DNA of 64,000 bases from Helicoverpa zea (Eukaryota > Arthropoda > Insecta > Lepidoptera > Noctuidae). Location: NCBI RefSeq assembly GCF_022581195.2, contig NC_061458.1:8308001-8372000 (forward strand), given 5' to 3'. Shown here one piece after another: positions 24,601 to 31,200 of this stretch (position 1 is its first letter; every line of letters begins with the position of its first letter). Position numbers and translations under genes: made by a program. The notes under the pieces were generated by a model. That model made no database searches and was not told the origin of the DNA. It worked only from the letters and a program-made list of their open reading frames with translations.

Positions 24601-27600
24601 GCATGTTTGACGTGGTGAAATTGAATATGGTGTGATATTTTAAAGCAGAATTTCACGATTTATGTGACCTAGTAATAATTTGACGTAAGATATACAATAA
24701 AAAACGAGATTTTACTGACATAAATATTTACATTGTTTTTTAAACTGGTTAAAATTTATTTTAGAATACAACCAAAATGGTAGTATGCTTCTTGGTACAA
24801 CGTTAGGTATAATTTACTTAGGTACTAGCTATTTATTTAATTTAAAAAGTTAAATCTAGTTTAAAAAAAAACCTTATAATAAGTGTAGACTTATTCAGCC
24901 TCAGTAAAGCCTTAAATAACACGACAGTGCCTCCGTAAAGCTCAAGAAAGACCAGCTCGGAAATAATTTCTTGTTTCATTTATTATGCGGTTCATAATCC
25001 TTGCATGTTGAACCTGTTTCTGGCAACAGAACATGTGATAATACGGATGCGAAGTGCTCTGTCCCCGACATAGTTTATCATATTTAATAACGTAACGAGT
25101 TTTAATGCAACATTGCTATGAGAATTTGATAATCCGGGCGTTTATTCCTGTTTAATTTTGGTTGTACTATGGAATTAAGCTTCAAGAATCCTATTTGTTG
25201 TTATTTTTTATCAACTAGGTAGTAAGGTATAGTTTGCTAAAATTGTCCCGGTAAGGCTTTGAGCGTGTATAAAGTGGAATACCTTAGCCTGTCAAGTCAA
25301 GAATTTAATTAGGTGTTATTTTTGATCACAATGTAAGTTGTTGTTTCTAGCTTTCGTTCCTGTTAAGGATTTGAGTGTGTATAAATAAAATACTTAAGCC
25401 TACTTTCAAAATAACTGAACCTTGAAATAGCCGCAAAGAAATCGATTGCGAAGAGATAGATGGGTGACCTAATGATTAGCATTAGCGCCTTATAATGAAC
25501 AACCCTTTTATTTTATTTTCTTATTGTGTACCTCACTATTTAATATATGTGTATTTTTCTTTATGCCTGAAAATAAGTGAAAAAGATACTTTGAATTCTA
25601 TCCTTGCTCGAAGTTTATTCACTAGTGTAACAACCGCGAGTAGAATAGCAAACACAGTTTGTATGGATCTTCGAGTATTTGAGTTTGTGAGGAACCGGAG
25701 AAATATTTAGTTGAGAATTTGAACTGACGTTTTGGCTTTGCTTATCCAGTGCAAGTGGAAGGTTTTCGAAACGAAAATATCCAAAAAGTGTGAAATAAAA
25801 GTATCCATCCGAAATTGATGAAAAATAATGAAAGTACGTCGGCTCGTTTAATTTTTGAGAAAATACCTACTACTTTCACTGATGAATTTCATTTTCAATT
25901 GGTTTTTGTAATAGGTATTTCAAGAGCTCTAAATCTGTTTTATTAATATTAATTAAGTTGAACTGTAACTTAGATCCTGAACAGCTGCCTGTCAAATAAG
26001 ACAGCTATCAAGTTCAGGAATCCCTTGTACATGTATATACCTACATATAATGTATATAGGTACATAGAATTACCTGTCTCAAAACAATACAGTATCGTGT
26101 ATCAAGAGGTAAGTAAGGTTCATTATTATAGTTCGGCCATTCAGAGAATGCGTTCCTGACACGTCGCGATTGAACTGACGACGTAACTTTGCAATGGCGT
26201 TGCAGTTACGATAAAAATATTTTTGCTGGTTGTTTACCGTTTTAACAATTGAGGAGCATTAAAACAACATTATTATATCAATAATCAATGAATGTTATAA
26301 TTTTGTGCCAAACTGAGTGTCAAATAACTTGGTAAACAATATTTTTCTAAATCTATACTGCGCTATTACAAGGTTATGTCAGCGGTTTATATTTTGTAGT
26401 GCTGTGCTAAAAATAACAGGCAAGTATCGTAATCTGTTCTTATACAGTTATAATATAAAATAATACGTTTTGATTTTCTTTTTAAGAATTGGAAAATAAT
26501 GGACTATAAGACTTAATTATAACTTTTATGAAAAATAAAAATAAAACTATGACCAAACCGCATTTTTATACTTAGATTAAAAATGGTAACCCCAAATGGC
26601 GTTATGGGCCGCCATTTTGTGACGGTAAAACAGTCGTCCGTTGTCGTTTCGTGCGCATAGACCACGTTTTTCAAGTGTTTTCGATCTGTTTTTATTTGAT
26701 TACCCGGCTTTTGTTAGACCGAGATATCAGGATTGATTCTGTTATTGATAATAATATAATTATACATGTAGGCGAAGATGATGATGAAGACACCACCTCC
26801 TCAAGCAAATCGGAGTCTGATTAATATTCTGTTCGCACATTCAATTCAATGTACTTGTAACAAAGAATAAATAAAACAATTTTATTATATGAATATTACC
26901 TTTTTTTGGTTTCCACTTAAATAACTAAAATATAAAACAAATGATTCCGCCAATTTAAAACGAAAATAATCTTAAAATAATGCGGCGGTTCATTTTGAAG
27001 GAACGGTAACGAACTCAGTGTTATGTTGTGCCCATCACTAGTCGTGACTAACTGATAGGTGTCAGGAACGCATTCTCTGAACGGCCGAAGAAGGCACATT
27101 AGGTATGTACTTTATACAAGTTTCTACCAGCGGTTTCACCCGCATTCCGTGGGAAATATTTCGCTCACCAAAATAAAAAGTACATTGTAGCTTCTCTCGA
27201 TAAATGGGCAGTCTATTGCTGAAAGATTTTTCAAATTAATCGAGTAGGGTCTAAGATTAGCAAGTTCAAACAAAATAACTGTTTAGGTTCATAATACAAA
27301 AATAGAAGTAGGTATTGATACTTAGGTAATGATCGAATATATTTTAAAATAAAACAAAACGAAAACAAATATCCAATTATTTTAGAAGCTTGGTTACTTC
27401 GTAGGTTTAAGTGATTGAAGCGTAGGAACAAACAGAAAATAAAAAAATAAAAATAACTTTCAAATGAGCATTGTATTCGATTGTGTTTTTTTTTTCAAGT
27501 ACCTAATTTACTTGTCTGTGTGGTGAATATTGTTAGTCTGTAGCTGTGTTAGTATGTGTGCATATTTGTGACTTTTTCAGATTAAACAACGGAATTAATT

Positions 27601-28184
27601 TTACCAAAATACATGGCAGTATCATAGTTCAATAATTCATAATATAGGTTTTTTATCCAAGTGCAGAAAGTAGTAGTAGGTGGATGAAACCGCTAGCGGA
27701 AGTTAGTTGTATAATATCTAGGCACATATTTCTTATGTTAATATGTGTCAAACTTCTGGGTCCTCAAAGTTATTGATTTCTTGTTATCCATTGAGTTAGA
27801 GAGTTAAGTATAGACATTTGATCTTGATCTGGGGAAACTCCTTCTATAGATATAATATTTCTCCACTAATCAGAAATAGGTCAAGAGGTCAAGTGACAAA
27901 AAAAGCTGATACTTACAATCTTCAGAAATCTGCATCTCGATTTTATCAAGATCCTCAACATCTTCATCATCGAAGTCAGTTTGCACGGTGACGTCACGGG
28001 TGTAATGTTCGAGCGTGATGACGTCGAACGGGGCTTGCTCCTCAGGGCTGGGCGCGCGCGGGCTCGGCACACTTTGCGTCTCGTGCGCATCGTGGCGCGC
28101 ACGCCTGCACGCTGCGCAACCGCAGAGCGAACCACGCACGCGGAGCAGCCACACTAGCCCGAATAGCGCCATCCACGTGGTCAT
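494..28184 (-). CDS. DLG/PSD-95-type MAGUK scaffold protein, partial (N-terminus through post-PDZ3)
   Basis: Eight exons read right to left: 28184-27917, 13153-12978, 4202-4122, 3265-3065, 2603-2465, 2156-2087, 1167-930, 648-494. All junctions are GT-AG and the summed length keeps one frame (442 codons plus 2 nt). Layout: hydrophobic leader 1-20, Cys-rich patch ~21-26, acidic linker ~64-92, PDZ1 ~101-178, PDZ2 ~185-272, linker, PDZ3 ~316-402. The tail after PDZ3 contains AQYQPEQYERL, the segment that follows PDZ3 in DLG proteins. All three domains keep the alpha-B1 His (PHSIAV, THAHAV, THEQAA), as in class I PDZ domains that bind S/T-x-hydrophobic C-termini. DLG proteins scaffold receptors and polarity complexes under the membrane at septate junctions and synapses. 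SH3 and GuK exons are not in the window. The PDZ sequences are much less conserved than I expect for the orthologue of fly dlg1, so a paralogue is possible. Family call firm; paralogue identity open. Confidence 0.8.
930..1167 (-). CDS. MAGUK exon 7: PDZ3
   Basis: 238 nt, acceptor GCGACCAG, donor CTGAAG|GTATCT. Encodes MVRLVRSGSRLGMDIVGG (carboxylate loop RLGM instead of the usual GLGF), a Gly/Asp/Glu-rich insert, CGVFVSGVSVGGAAYGMLH, RGDRILSVDGRDL and THEQAAAALK. The last motif is typical of PDZ3 in DLG proteins. Confidence 0.85.
1168..2086 (-). other. MAGUK intron 6
   Basis: 919-bp intron between the linker exon and PDZ3. AT-rich, no repeat or coding signal recognised. Confidence 0.6.
2087..2156 (-). 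CDS. MAGUK exon 6: short linker before PDZ3
   Basis: 70-nt exon (2 + 66 + 2), acceptor GGTACAG, donor CCGAG|GTAACT. In the phase set by the exon before, it reads TKTQATSCSTLHELLEEER and ends TEIPR, and it hands the correct phase to the PDZ3 exon. Another reading frame is longer but breaks the phase on both sides. No domain. Confidence 0.7.
2465..2603 (-). CDS. MAGUK exon 5: end of PDZ2 and linker
   Basis: 46 codons plus 1 nt. Acceptor TTGTACAG|GG, donor CTCAA|GTATGT. Encodes GIETSLIGATHAHAVTALRS and TGDQVTLIVLP, completing PDZ2, then a Pro/Ala-rich linker. The insertion before the helix-B His is the place where fly Dlg PDZ2 also carries extra residues. Confidence 0.8.
3065..3265 (-). CDS. 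MAGUK exon 4: first part of PDZ2
   Basis: 67 codons, phase 0 both ends, acceptor TTCCAACTAG and donor GGAT|GTGAGT. Starts with a basic stretch RVRRARRPR, then VVTLWRGVRGLGLGIAGG, a Gly-rich loop, GIFVSHIAVGGAAHHDGRLR and LGDKILAVRDKD. The last part matches the PDZ2 signature of DLG, where PDZ2 follows PDZ1 after a short basic linker. Confidence 0.85.
3646..3819 (-). other. coding-like segment inside MAGUK intron 3
   Basis: Minus-strand frame open for 57 codons ending at TAA (3648-3646). It reads with amino-acid-like composition (VPPDVTADEVMPGVEPTEK, then a Leu-rich end). It lacks a good acceptor and its stop would truncate the MAGUK, while exons 3 and 4 join in phase without it. It may be an old transposon remnant or a poison or alternative exon. 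The rest of the intron (3266-4121) shows nothing. Confidence 0.3.
4122..4202 (-). CDS. MAGUK exon 3: second half of PDZ1
   Basis: 27 codons, phase 0 at both ends, acceptor TTTTTGCAG and donor AGATTA|GTAAGT. Contains VNDVSVEGAPHSIAVEALQK, close to the fly Dlg PDZ1 helix-B region, with the alpha-B1 His. Confidence 0.85.
4530..4805 (+). mobile_element. tRNA-derived SINE inserted at the LINE 5' terminus
   Basis: Begins tgtggcgcaaaggtca (A-box-like) with B box ggttcgattcc at about 4577, then a non-tRNA body, and ends in tttatttattatta. The octamer cagacctc occurs at 4522-4529 and 4806-4813, consistent with duplication of the first bases of the LINE when the SINE inserted. Not a functional tRNA: no acceptor-stem pairing seen. 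Confidence 0.65.
5196..8321 (+). CDS. RTE retrotransposon ORF2-like protein (endonuclease + reverse transcriptase)
   Basis: About 1041 codons without a stop. An AP-type endonuclease spans ~103-340: TYN at 106-108, Glu135 in CEVRR, YAPTS, GDFNAKVG at 241, IDFI, and SDHRLV with Asp334-His335. The reverse transcriptase spans ~540-850: NYRPISLLSH, motif A FVDYEKAFDS with Asp689, GVRQGDVISPKLF, and motif C FADD with Asp789/790. The C-terminal domain ends WAGHISRR...QQWTAIG, as in insect RTE/BovB-like elements. The protein nicks target DNA and copies element RNA at the nick. The frame begins at a GTG. The first in-frame ATG is codon 152, inside the endonuclease, and motif I reads TYNSVRL with residues missing relative to related copies. 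The copy is therefore long and young-looking but may not be translatable as is. Confidence 0.85.
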   Translation: MRIPRRTLNADHALPVGPASPAHSPLTTRHLPSERAANPTLATPLWPAGEGKPRGGRPIPRHASLRQAGDGGQYTLPGALGYIAPRGRYSPSSASDALRGLLLFITYNSVRLDSHLAQLEVELGKIRWHILGLCEVRREGEDTITLESGHLMYFREGDQQSQGGVGFLVNKSLADNVVEVSSVSNRVAYLIIKLTDRYSLKVVQVYAPTSTHSDDEVEDMFDDISRALHFTTKTHYTVVMGDFNAKVGVQICGESAVGSHGFGSRNHRGQMLVNFLEREGLFLMNSFFKKQPQRKWTWQSPDTMTKNEIDFIMTNKKHIFRDVSVINRFNTGSDHRLVRGSLNINFKAERFRLMKARLRPTLLQTMTGSETFQSNLENRFAAVETTTDVNQNHEYVVRILREEGSRFCNMQRKGKKSKLSEETLGLMKKRRENSPVTSSAKRALNQEINKHVRRDLRCSNTLDIERAIELNRGSKVFVQSLGRSHLTKLTTTSGEVVSSVPAVLSEVENFYGRLYASHASRPDPGNEDSRATLTRHFTEDLPEVSSGEIEIALRQLKNGKAPGEDGITTELLKAGGKPVLGELQKLFNAVLFEGRTPEAWSRSVVVLFFKKGDKTQLKNYRPISLLSHVYKLFSRVITNRLARRLDEFQPPEQAGFRSGYGTIDHIHTVRQIIQKTEEYNQPLCLAFVDYEKAFDSVEIWSVLESLQRCQVDWRYIQVMRCLYEAATMSVQVQNQQTRPIPLHRGVRQGDVISPKLFTNAMEDMFKTLNWKGRGININGEHISHLRFADDIVIMAETLQDLQQMLNDLAESSLRIGLRMNLDKTKVMFNEHVLPEPIAIHGAVLEVVRKYVYLGQTLQLGRNNFEDEVNRRIQLGWAAFGKLRRVLTSSIPQCLKTKVFNQCVLPVMTYGAETWTLTVRLVHKFKVAQRAMERAMLGVSLRDRIRNEVIRQRTKVIDIAYRISKLKWQWAGHISRRTDNRWGKRVLEWRPRLGKRSVGRPQARWSDDLRKTAGRSWMREAENRSQWRALGEAYVQQWTAIG
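8336..10200. other. MAGUK intron sequence, no feature
   Basis: AT-rich intron. An open frame at 9417-9773 is rich in Phe/Ile/Lys, begins with TTG and resembles no family I know, so I treat it as chance. Confidence 0.5.
10205..10420 (-). mobile_element. SINE fragment (3' body), minus strand
   Basis: Reverse complement of the body of the complete SINE at 49266-49650. Shared blocks include the 'ggacacgttaaact', 'cattgaacatc', 'gtcagaagccag' and 'gactggaagccgac' stretches, plus 'gggaaaaggctcg'-like sequence. The tRNA head is missing. Confidence 0.7.
11182..11270 (+). repeat. dispersed repeat, copy 1
   Basis: About 90 bp alignable by eye with 52013-52103: aggaagtg...tgggcg.tttgggg.tgtcttttg...gttcaaaaag.gctg.ttt...aatttgaataa. 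Family not recognised. Confidence 0.5.
11271..12722. other. MAGUK intron sequence, no feature
   Basis: AT-rich. Small antisense frames at 12067-12525 lack any family resemblance or splice context. Nothing supported. Confidence 0.5.
12739..12912 (+). mobile_element. poly(A) SINE-like retroposon with 16-bp target duplication
   Basis: Flanked by aagataggaacagtgg at 12723-12738 and 12913-12928. The body runs from a GC-rich head with gggttgttcgaa through ttagtcagtaagagtctga and ccacagcgggaggggtcatt to an A-run. Homologous copies occur at 56312-56477 (minus) and about 58200-58350 (plus). Confidence 0.75.
12978..13153 (-). CDS. MAGUK exon 2: first half of PDZ1
   Basis: Encodes SDSEAVWETA, then VTLERGASGLGLSIAGG, the start of a PDZ1 domain with carboxylate loop GLGL, then TRLAVGGAAQKDGRLQIGD. 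Donor TTACAG|GTTAGT. Two acceptors are possible: 13166 (TTCGCAG|TG) and 13153 (GGAAG|CAG). Only 13153 is in frame with exon 1 (phase 1), so it is used here. The domain is shorter between strand B and C than typical DLG PDZ1. Confidence 0.8.
13167..14950. other. MAGUK intron 1 sequence, no feature
   Basis: No exon or recognisable repeat between the PDZ1 exon and the repeat at 14960. Confidence 0.5.
14960..15225 (+). repeat. dispersed repeat shared with GH1 gene A intron
   Basis: Contains agccgattatcggct, then 'agccaactgcgcaggacata', 'gcaggtgcattcactattcc', 'atgggacggcaatctgacac' and 'tttacgtgctt'. The second half is clearly homologous to 43375-43540. Transcription polarity and class are unclear. 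The frames that run through it are not genes. Confidence 0.6.
15595..16390 (+). mobile_element. non-autonomous repeat ending in a fold-back palindrome
   Basis: Starts with accgacttcccaaaaaggag and a long T-run, followed by 'atcgattactccgaggttta', a motif I associate with a common lepidopteran repeat. It contains two diverged copies of a ~115-bp unit (about 15870-15990 and 15991-16112, each with ggagctga.ctgatgatgga and ctcgacaactgaatatgtaa). It ends in the inverted repeat 16171-16264 / 16294-16386. Confidence 0.6.
16171..16386. repeat. inverted repeat, ~93-bp arms, 29-bp spacer
   Basis: Left arm 16171-16264 and right arm 16294-16386 are near-perfect reverse complements (taaaccgacttcccaaaaca... 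against ...tgttttgggaagtcggttta), with one or two differences such as cgacctagaa / ttctaggccg. Spacer 16265-16293. A transcript would form a long hairpin. Confidence 0.85.
16990..18141 (+). mobile_element. 5'-truncated RTE-type LINE with 14-bp target duplication
   Basis: Target duplication taaatcactatata at 16976-16989 and 18142-18155. The element starts within the reverse transcriptase just before motif A and ends with a (TAA/ATA)n tail. Inserted in a MAGUK intron, antisense to the gene. Confidence 0.85.
16999..18127 (+). pseudogene. RTE reverse transcriptase fragment, frameshifted
   Basis: Motif A region LAFVDYSKAFDSL, then a one-base loss near 17267 that breaks VKQGDI from SPNLF. The second frame (17258-18127) continues with LRFADDIVLFAS (motif C), YIYLGQLVSFENRQ, LPVLTYGAQTW, WAGHVSRMHPER, and ends FAQQWDTTG. 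It is related to, but clearly different from, the RTE at 5196-8321, so two RTE subfamilies are present. 5' truncation is normal for LINEs. Confidence 0.85.
18156..19400. other. MAGUK intron sequence, no feature
   Basis: AT-rich. No coding or repeat signal recognised. Confidence 0.45.
19405..20155 (+). pseudogene. 3' end of a Jockey/CR1-like LINE pol gene
   Basis: Frame 1 (19405-19656) encodes YCTFVRSHLEYASEVWNPRY and IDRIESIQKRFIKYLCF, the conserved C-terminal part of Jockey/CR1-type reverse transcriptase. After a frameshift near 19655 another frame continues (LSIRREISDCVFLLKTFNNN, then NVPSKLKRFNPPLCVPLT) to a stop near 19941. A 3' UTR and an (AAAT)n tail at 20138-20155 follow. Truncated and broken. 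Confidence 0.8.
20600..20775 (+). repeat. interspersed repeat (LINE 3'-UTR-like)
   Basis: Contains ctactaaaccgatttgagaa, cactcttcccgagtaac and ttctcatggaacgcgggtga, shared with 53560-53670. Widespread type of sequence in moths. No ORF. Confidence 0.55.
20780..22020. other. MAGUK intron sequence, no clear feature
   Basis: AT-rich. An antisense frame ending at 21765 has no recognisable content. GC rises near 21930-22030, just before the small ATG frame described separately. Confidence 0.4.
22841..23212 (+). CDS. unrecognised 123-aa ORF inside the MAGUK intron
   Basis: ATG in context attacaATG, 124 codons including TAA, opposite strand to the host gene. Lys/Ile-rich with seven Cys. Contains MSSNLCEYHPKISCSENIKY near the start and a basic tail (FKKKLGRKRN...). 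No domain, signal peptide or membrane segment recognised. An AATAAA lies at about 23270, some 60 bp past the stop, and the frame stays open back to 22766, so it could be a 3' exon. In DNA this AT-rich a 123-codon frame can occur by chance. Function unknown. Confidence 0.3.
   Translation: MSSNLCEYHPKISCSENIKYIIKHLKISCCIENTISIPIKPVQRMSGEILQLLYGEEKYSPITTEHPYFDVCQNTKWLIDITCVHSICHKVNIIAFKKKLGRKRNLSTYERGNKEKVSKNIIK
23280..26131. other. MAGUK intron sequence, no feature
   Basis: Very AT-rich with short A and T runs. No coding, RNA or repeat family recognised on either strand. Confidence 0.45.
26132..27089 (+). mobile_element. TIR DNA transposon derivative, 958 bp
   Basis: 31-bp terminal inverted repeats with one mismatch: ttcggccattcagagaatgc... 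(26132-26162) and its complement (27059-27089). The interior keeps a short frame ending VGEDDDEDTTSSSKSESD and a stop near 26824, followed by AATAAA at about 26867. This resembles the acidic tail and poly(A) site of a lost transposase gene. No target duplication identified with confidence; superfamily unknown. Confidence 0.7.
27120..27215 (+). repeat. short interspersed repeat fragment
   Basis: ccagcggtttcacccgcatt and the following bases match 53296-53345. Same general family as the repeats at 20600 and 53560. Confidence 0.5.
27917..28184 (-). CDS. MAGUK exon 1: hydrophobic, Cys-rich leader plus acidic linker
   Basis: Encodes 89 codons plus 1 nt from an ATG at 28184, ending at donor GATT|GTAAGT. 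The first 18 residues (MTTWMALFGLVWLLRVRG) look like a signal anchor. They are followed by SLCGCAACRRAR, three cysteines next to a basic stretch that could be palmitoylated, as in the alternative N-termini of vertebrate DLG2/DLG4. Residues ~64-89 are acidic (DFDDEDVEDLDKIE). Assignment to the downstream PDZ exons rests on strand, order and a closed frame, not on a transcript. It could be one of several alternative first exons. Confidence 0.6.
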
Positions 28185-28260
28185 GCTGCGTCTACCACTC
28201 CCACCATAGCACACTACCCCCTCATCGATAAAACTCACTATTTATTGTACACACATCACT
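28185..28260 (-). promoter_or_regulatory. MAGUK exon 1 upstream leader with two short upstream ORFs
   Basis: On the minus strand, two out-of-frame ATGs precede the main ATG. One opens a 3-codon ORF. The other opens an 8-codon ORF whose TGA overlaps the main start (ATGA). If transcription starts upstream of these, they would dampen or condition translation of the main ORF. The true transcript start is not known. Confidence 0.35.
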
Positions 28261-31200
28261 ATTTATTGTACTTTTTGTTCAACACTACACACTCACTCAT
28301 TGCTAAAATTCATTTGTTTTATGTCACTTGCATCATATTTTTTTGCTCAATGTTCACTAAACTGCTATTGACAGGCAATGGCTTTAAATGTTATGAATGA
28401 ATGTCGATTATTCAATTTTATTTATTATTTTTATGGTGCAGGTTGTTTTGCTGAAATATTAAAATATAAAATCTAGCGCATTCATCGATACGAATTTGAT
28501 CCTTCTTCAATGTTAATAATGAAAAATATGATCTTAAAAAATAATTTCATTGATCCATTTTGAAAAGAACTAGATATTTACATACATAATCATTTGATGC
28601 AAATAAACCTACTGAATATTTCGTAACACAATAGTGAAATTGATACTATGCAATACACAACACTGCTCATTAATAATATTGATCGACAGATCATTACTAA
28701 AATACTCCATCCATCACCAATCGAAGTCACGAACGAAAACTCTCCAAATATTTTCGGTTTTAATATTAACCAATACCAACACGTGCCAAATTTTGTTTAT
28801 TATACAATATCGAGTGTAATCCCAAACGAGTTGAAAGGAATTATCAGATATGGAGCATTAATTAGGGCCATATAAGGGAGGATAAATAAAAGGGCAGCAC
28901 ACAATAGACGAAGCTTTGCCGCGATATGTTAGGGCGCTTCAACTCGATGAAATGATAAATGAGAGTAATAAATTGCAGATTCCATGATATAAATGCCCTC
29001 CTTACGTGAAGGACTCATGAAAAATATCAATTCGTCACAACCAATCGTGGGAACACTCCTCCCAAAATAAATTAATGATAGAAAAGTTATTGGGTGAGAA
29101 TTTTTTTGGTTATCGCTTTAGATATTTTATCGTATCGCTGTTTGAAATTCCCGAGGGTTCCGTTACCGGCGCTTAGCCCTCCGAAATCAATATTCGCGAC
29201 GATTTTTCTTCATCTCACAGGAAATTATTGATACCGGTTTAGCATTAGAACTGGTGAAATATTTTTAAGGGTTTTTATACATAATTAGAAACATATTGTT
29301 GTAAAATTTGTAACTCATACAGCGTTTTTTTTTTCATTATGAGATATAATGATTAGTCTACCTTCATTCAGAATACAACAAAGGCGTTGCATCTTTAAAG
29401 TCCATTTGTATGTCTGGTAAATATTTCCGACTCTAACAAAACAAAAGCCAGGGATTTTCTTCTAAACCCTTTAGTTTTTTTGCTCTCTCGACACAAAATG
29501 TCAAAGAAAGCGGGTAAGCTGGAAAAACTGAACTTAGTAAACAGAGTTACAATGTATCAATAGGATAGAAACTTTCTTTAATAAAGGGCTTGTACGAAAA
29601 AATAAATTTCATTTCGTATACTTTTATCTAAGTATAAAAACAGCCAAGCTTTTTTGTCTAGACATATCAATTATTTTAGCTATTAAAATATGTAAATCAT
29701 GACCTGTCATGCTCTGTGATTGCATATATTTCAAATAAAAAGGTTAGTGGTAGGTAAGTTAGGTACTTACATTAAATCTGTGGCTGATTTAATACCTACT
29801 TATTTTAATTCTGAGTCATAAGCGGTTTAATCACTACAAAATTTTATAAATAACTTGTATGGGCTGAAGATTTTAAAGCGACCCAATCAATCTGTATTAT
29901 TTTTTTAACAATTTGGATAGTCTGTATTAACACAAAACTTCTTAAGAAATATAATGTGTAATCTAAGTGCAAAATGAGGTTTTGCCAATTCCCGTTAATA
30001 TTATAGGACAATTCATTATACCTTATATGTATTCATTATGTATTTCCATCTACATTATTATATTAGCGGTTCTTCCTACAAGAAAGTAAAGAATATAGCA
30101 TACAGAATATAAATGTTGAAGATACAGTATTATGTATGTGGCCATTATTGTTGAATACAAAGGTGAATGATATATGGATGTAGCTTATCTCCTTTGATTC
30201 ACAAAGAAGTATAGAAGCATCGTAATATCCGCCCACGACACTCATTTTAGTTTGTCTATAAGAAAGGAATAGGGATTTCTATTACCAGTTATGAGCATAT
30301 AAATAGGTAAAGACTAGTCTTTTCTTTAGAAAAACCAAATTTGTTATATTTTTTTTTATTCTAAGAGTAGTTATTTAAGTACGTACTGCTTTAGAATAAG
30401 CTCTACATAACAACCACAACCCTTCAGATTTTATTTGTTACTGAACAAGTTATAGTCAATTTTTAGTTAGGTAGAAGTCAAATGAAATTGAGTAAGGCAC
30501 AGATAAAATCGATTTCATTATGAATCTACTTATACCTATACTACTTAAAAGAAAGTGATATTTCTGACCTATATTAATTTAAAAAAGTAAATTCAATTGC
30601 ATTAATTACACCTCAAAAACCTCCTTTCTTCCATTGAAATATAATGCATAATTTAAATACCCCACCTAATATTATGTCATTCTAACTTAGTTCCATTTCA
30701 GTAGCCGCACAGGTTGCTACAGAACCCAGAACGTATGAATACGGCCCCGTGTTCAGTATTAAAGATAAATTTCCTTGTAACTGGGTCTCAAATAAAACTT
30801 GGTTTTTATAAGCCTCTCTGTTTTTACTCGCACACATTCGTTTGTATAGTTAATAACTATGGAATATACGGTTTACGATGTTTGTCGCACTTGGATGTTA
30901 ACGATAAGAAAATATGGGTTCGCTAGCTATTTCGGACTTAAGGATGGGTTCTAAACCACAATGCTAAGCAGAGGGATTAGTACTAGCAGCTGAGAGCTAC
31001 CATCAAAGGCGTAATCGCAGTAGCAGTAGGTCTTTGTGTAGGAGCTCGTTCGGTACAGTCAAACCTATTTCTGCTGCTAACGGTGCCGTATTTTGGTGTT
31101 GAGTTATAGGGGTACATTGGATGCGGATGTATTACAGACAAATCGTTACTCCTAATAGCAAGCTTCACTAATATGTCTAATTAACTTGAAATAATAATTA

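Noticed and set aside
28648..28875. 75-aa plus ORF upstream of the MAGUK
   Set aside because: No domain or signal, no poly(A) context of note. Chance frame in AT-rich DNA is likeliest.
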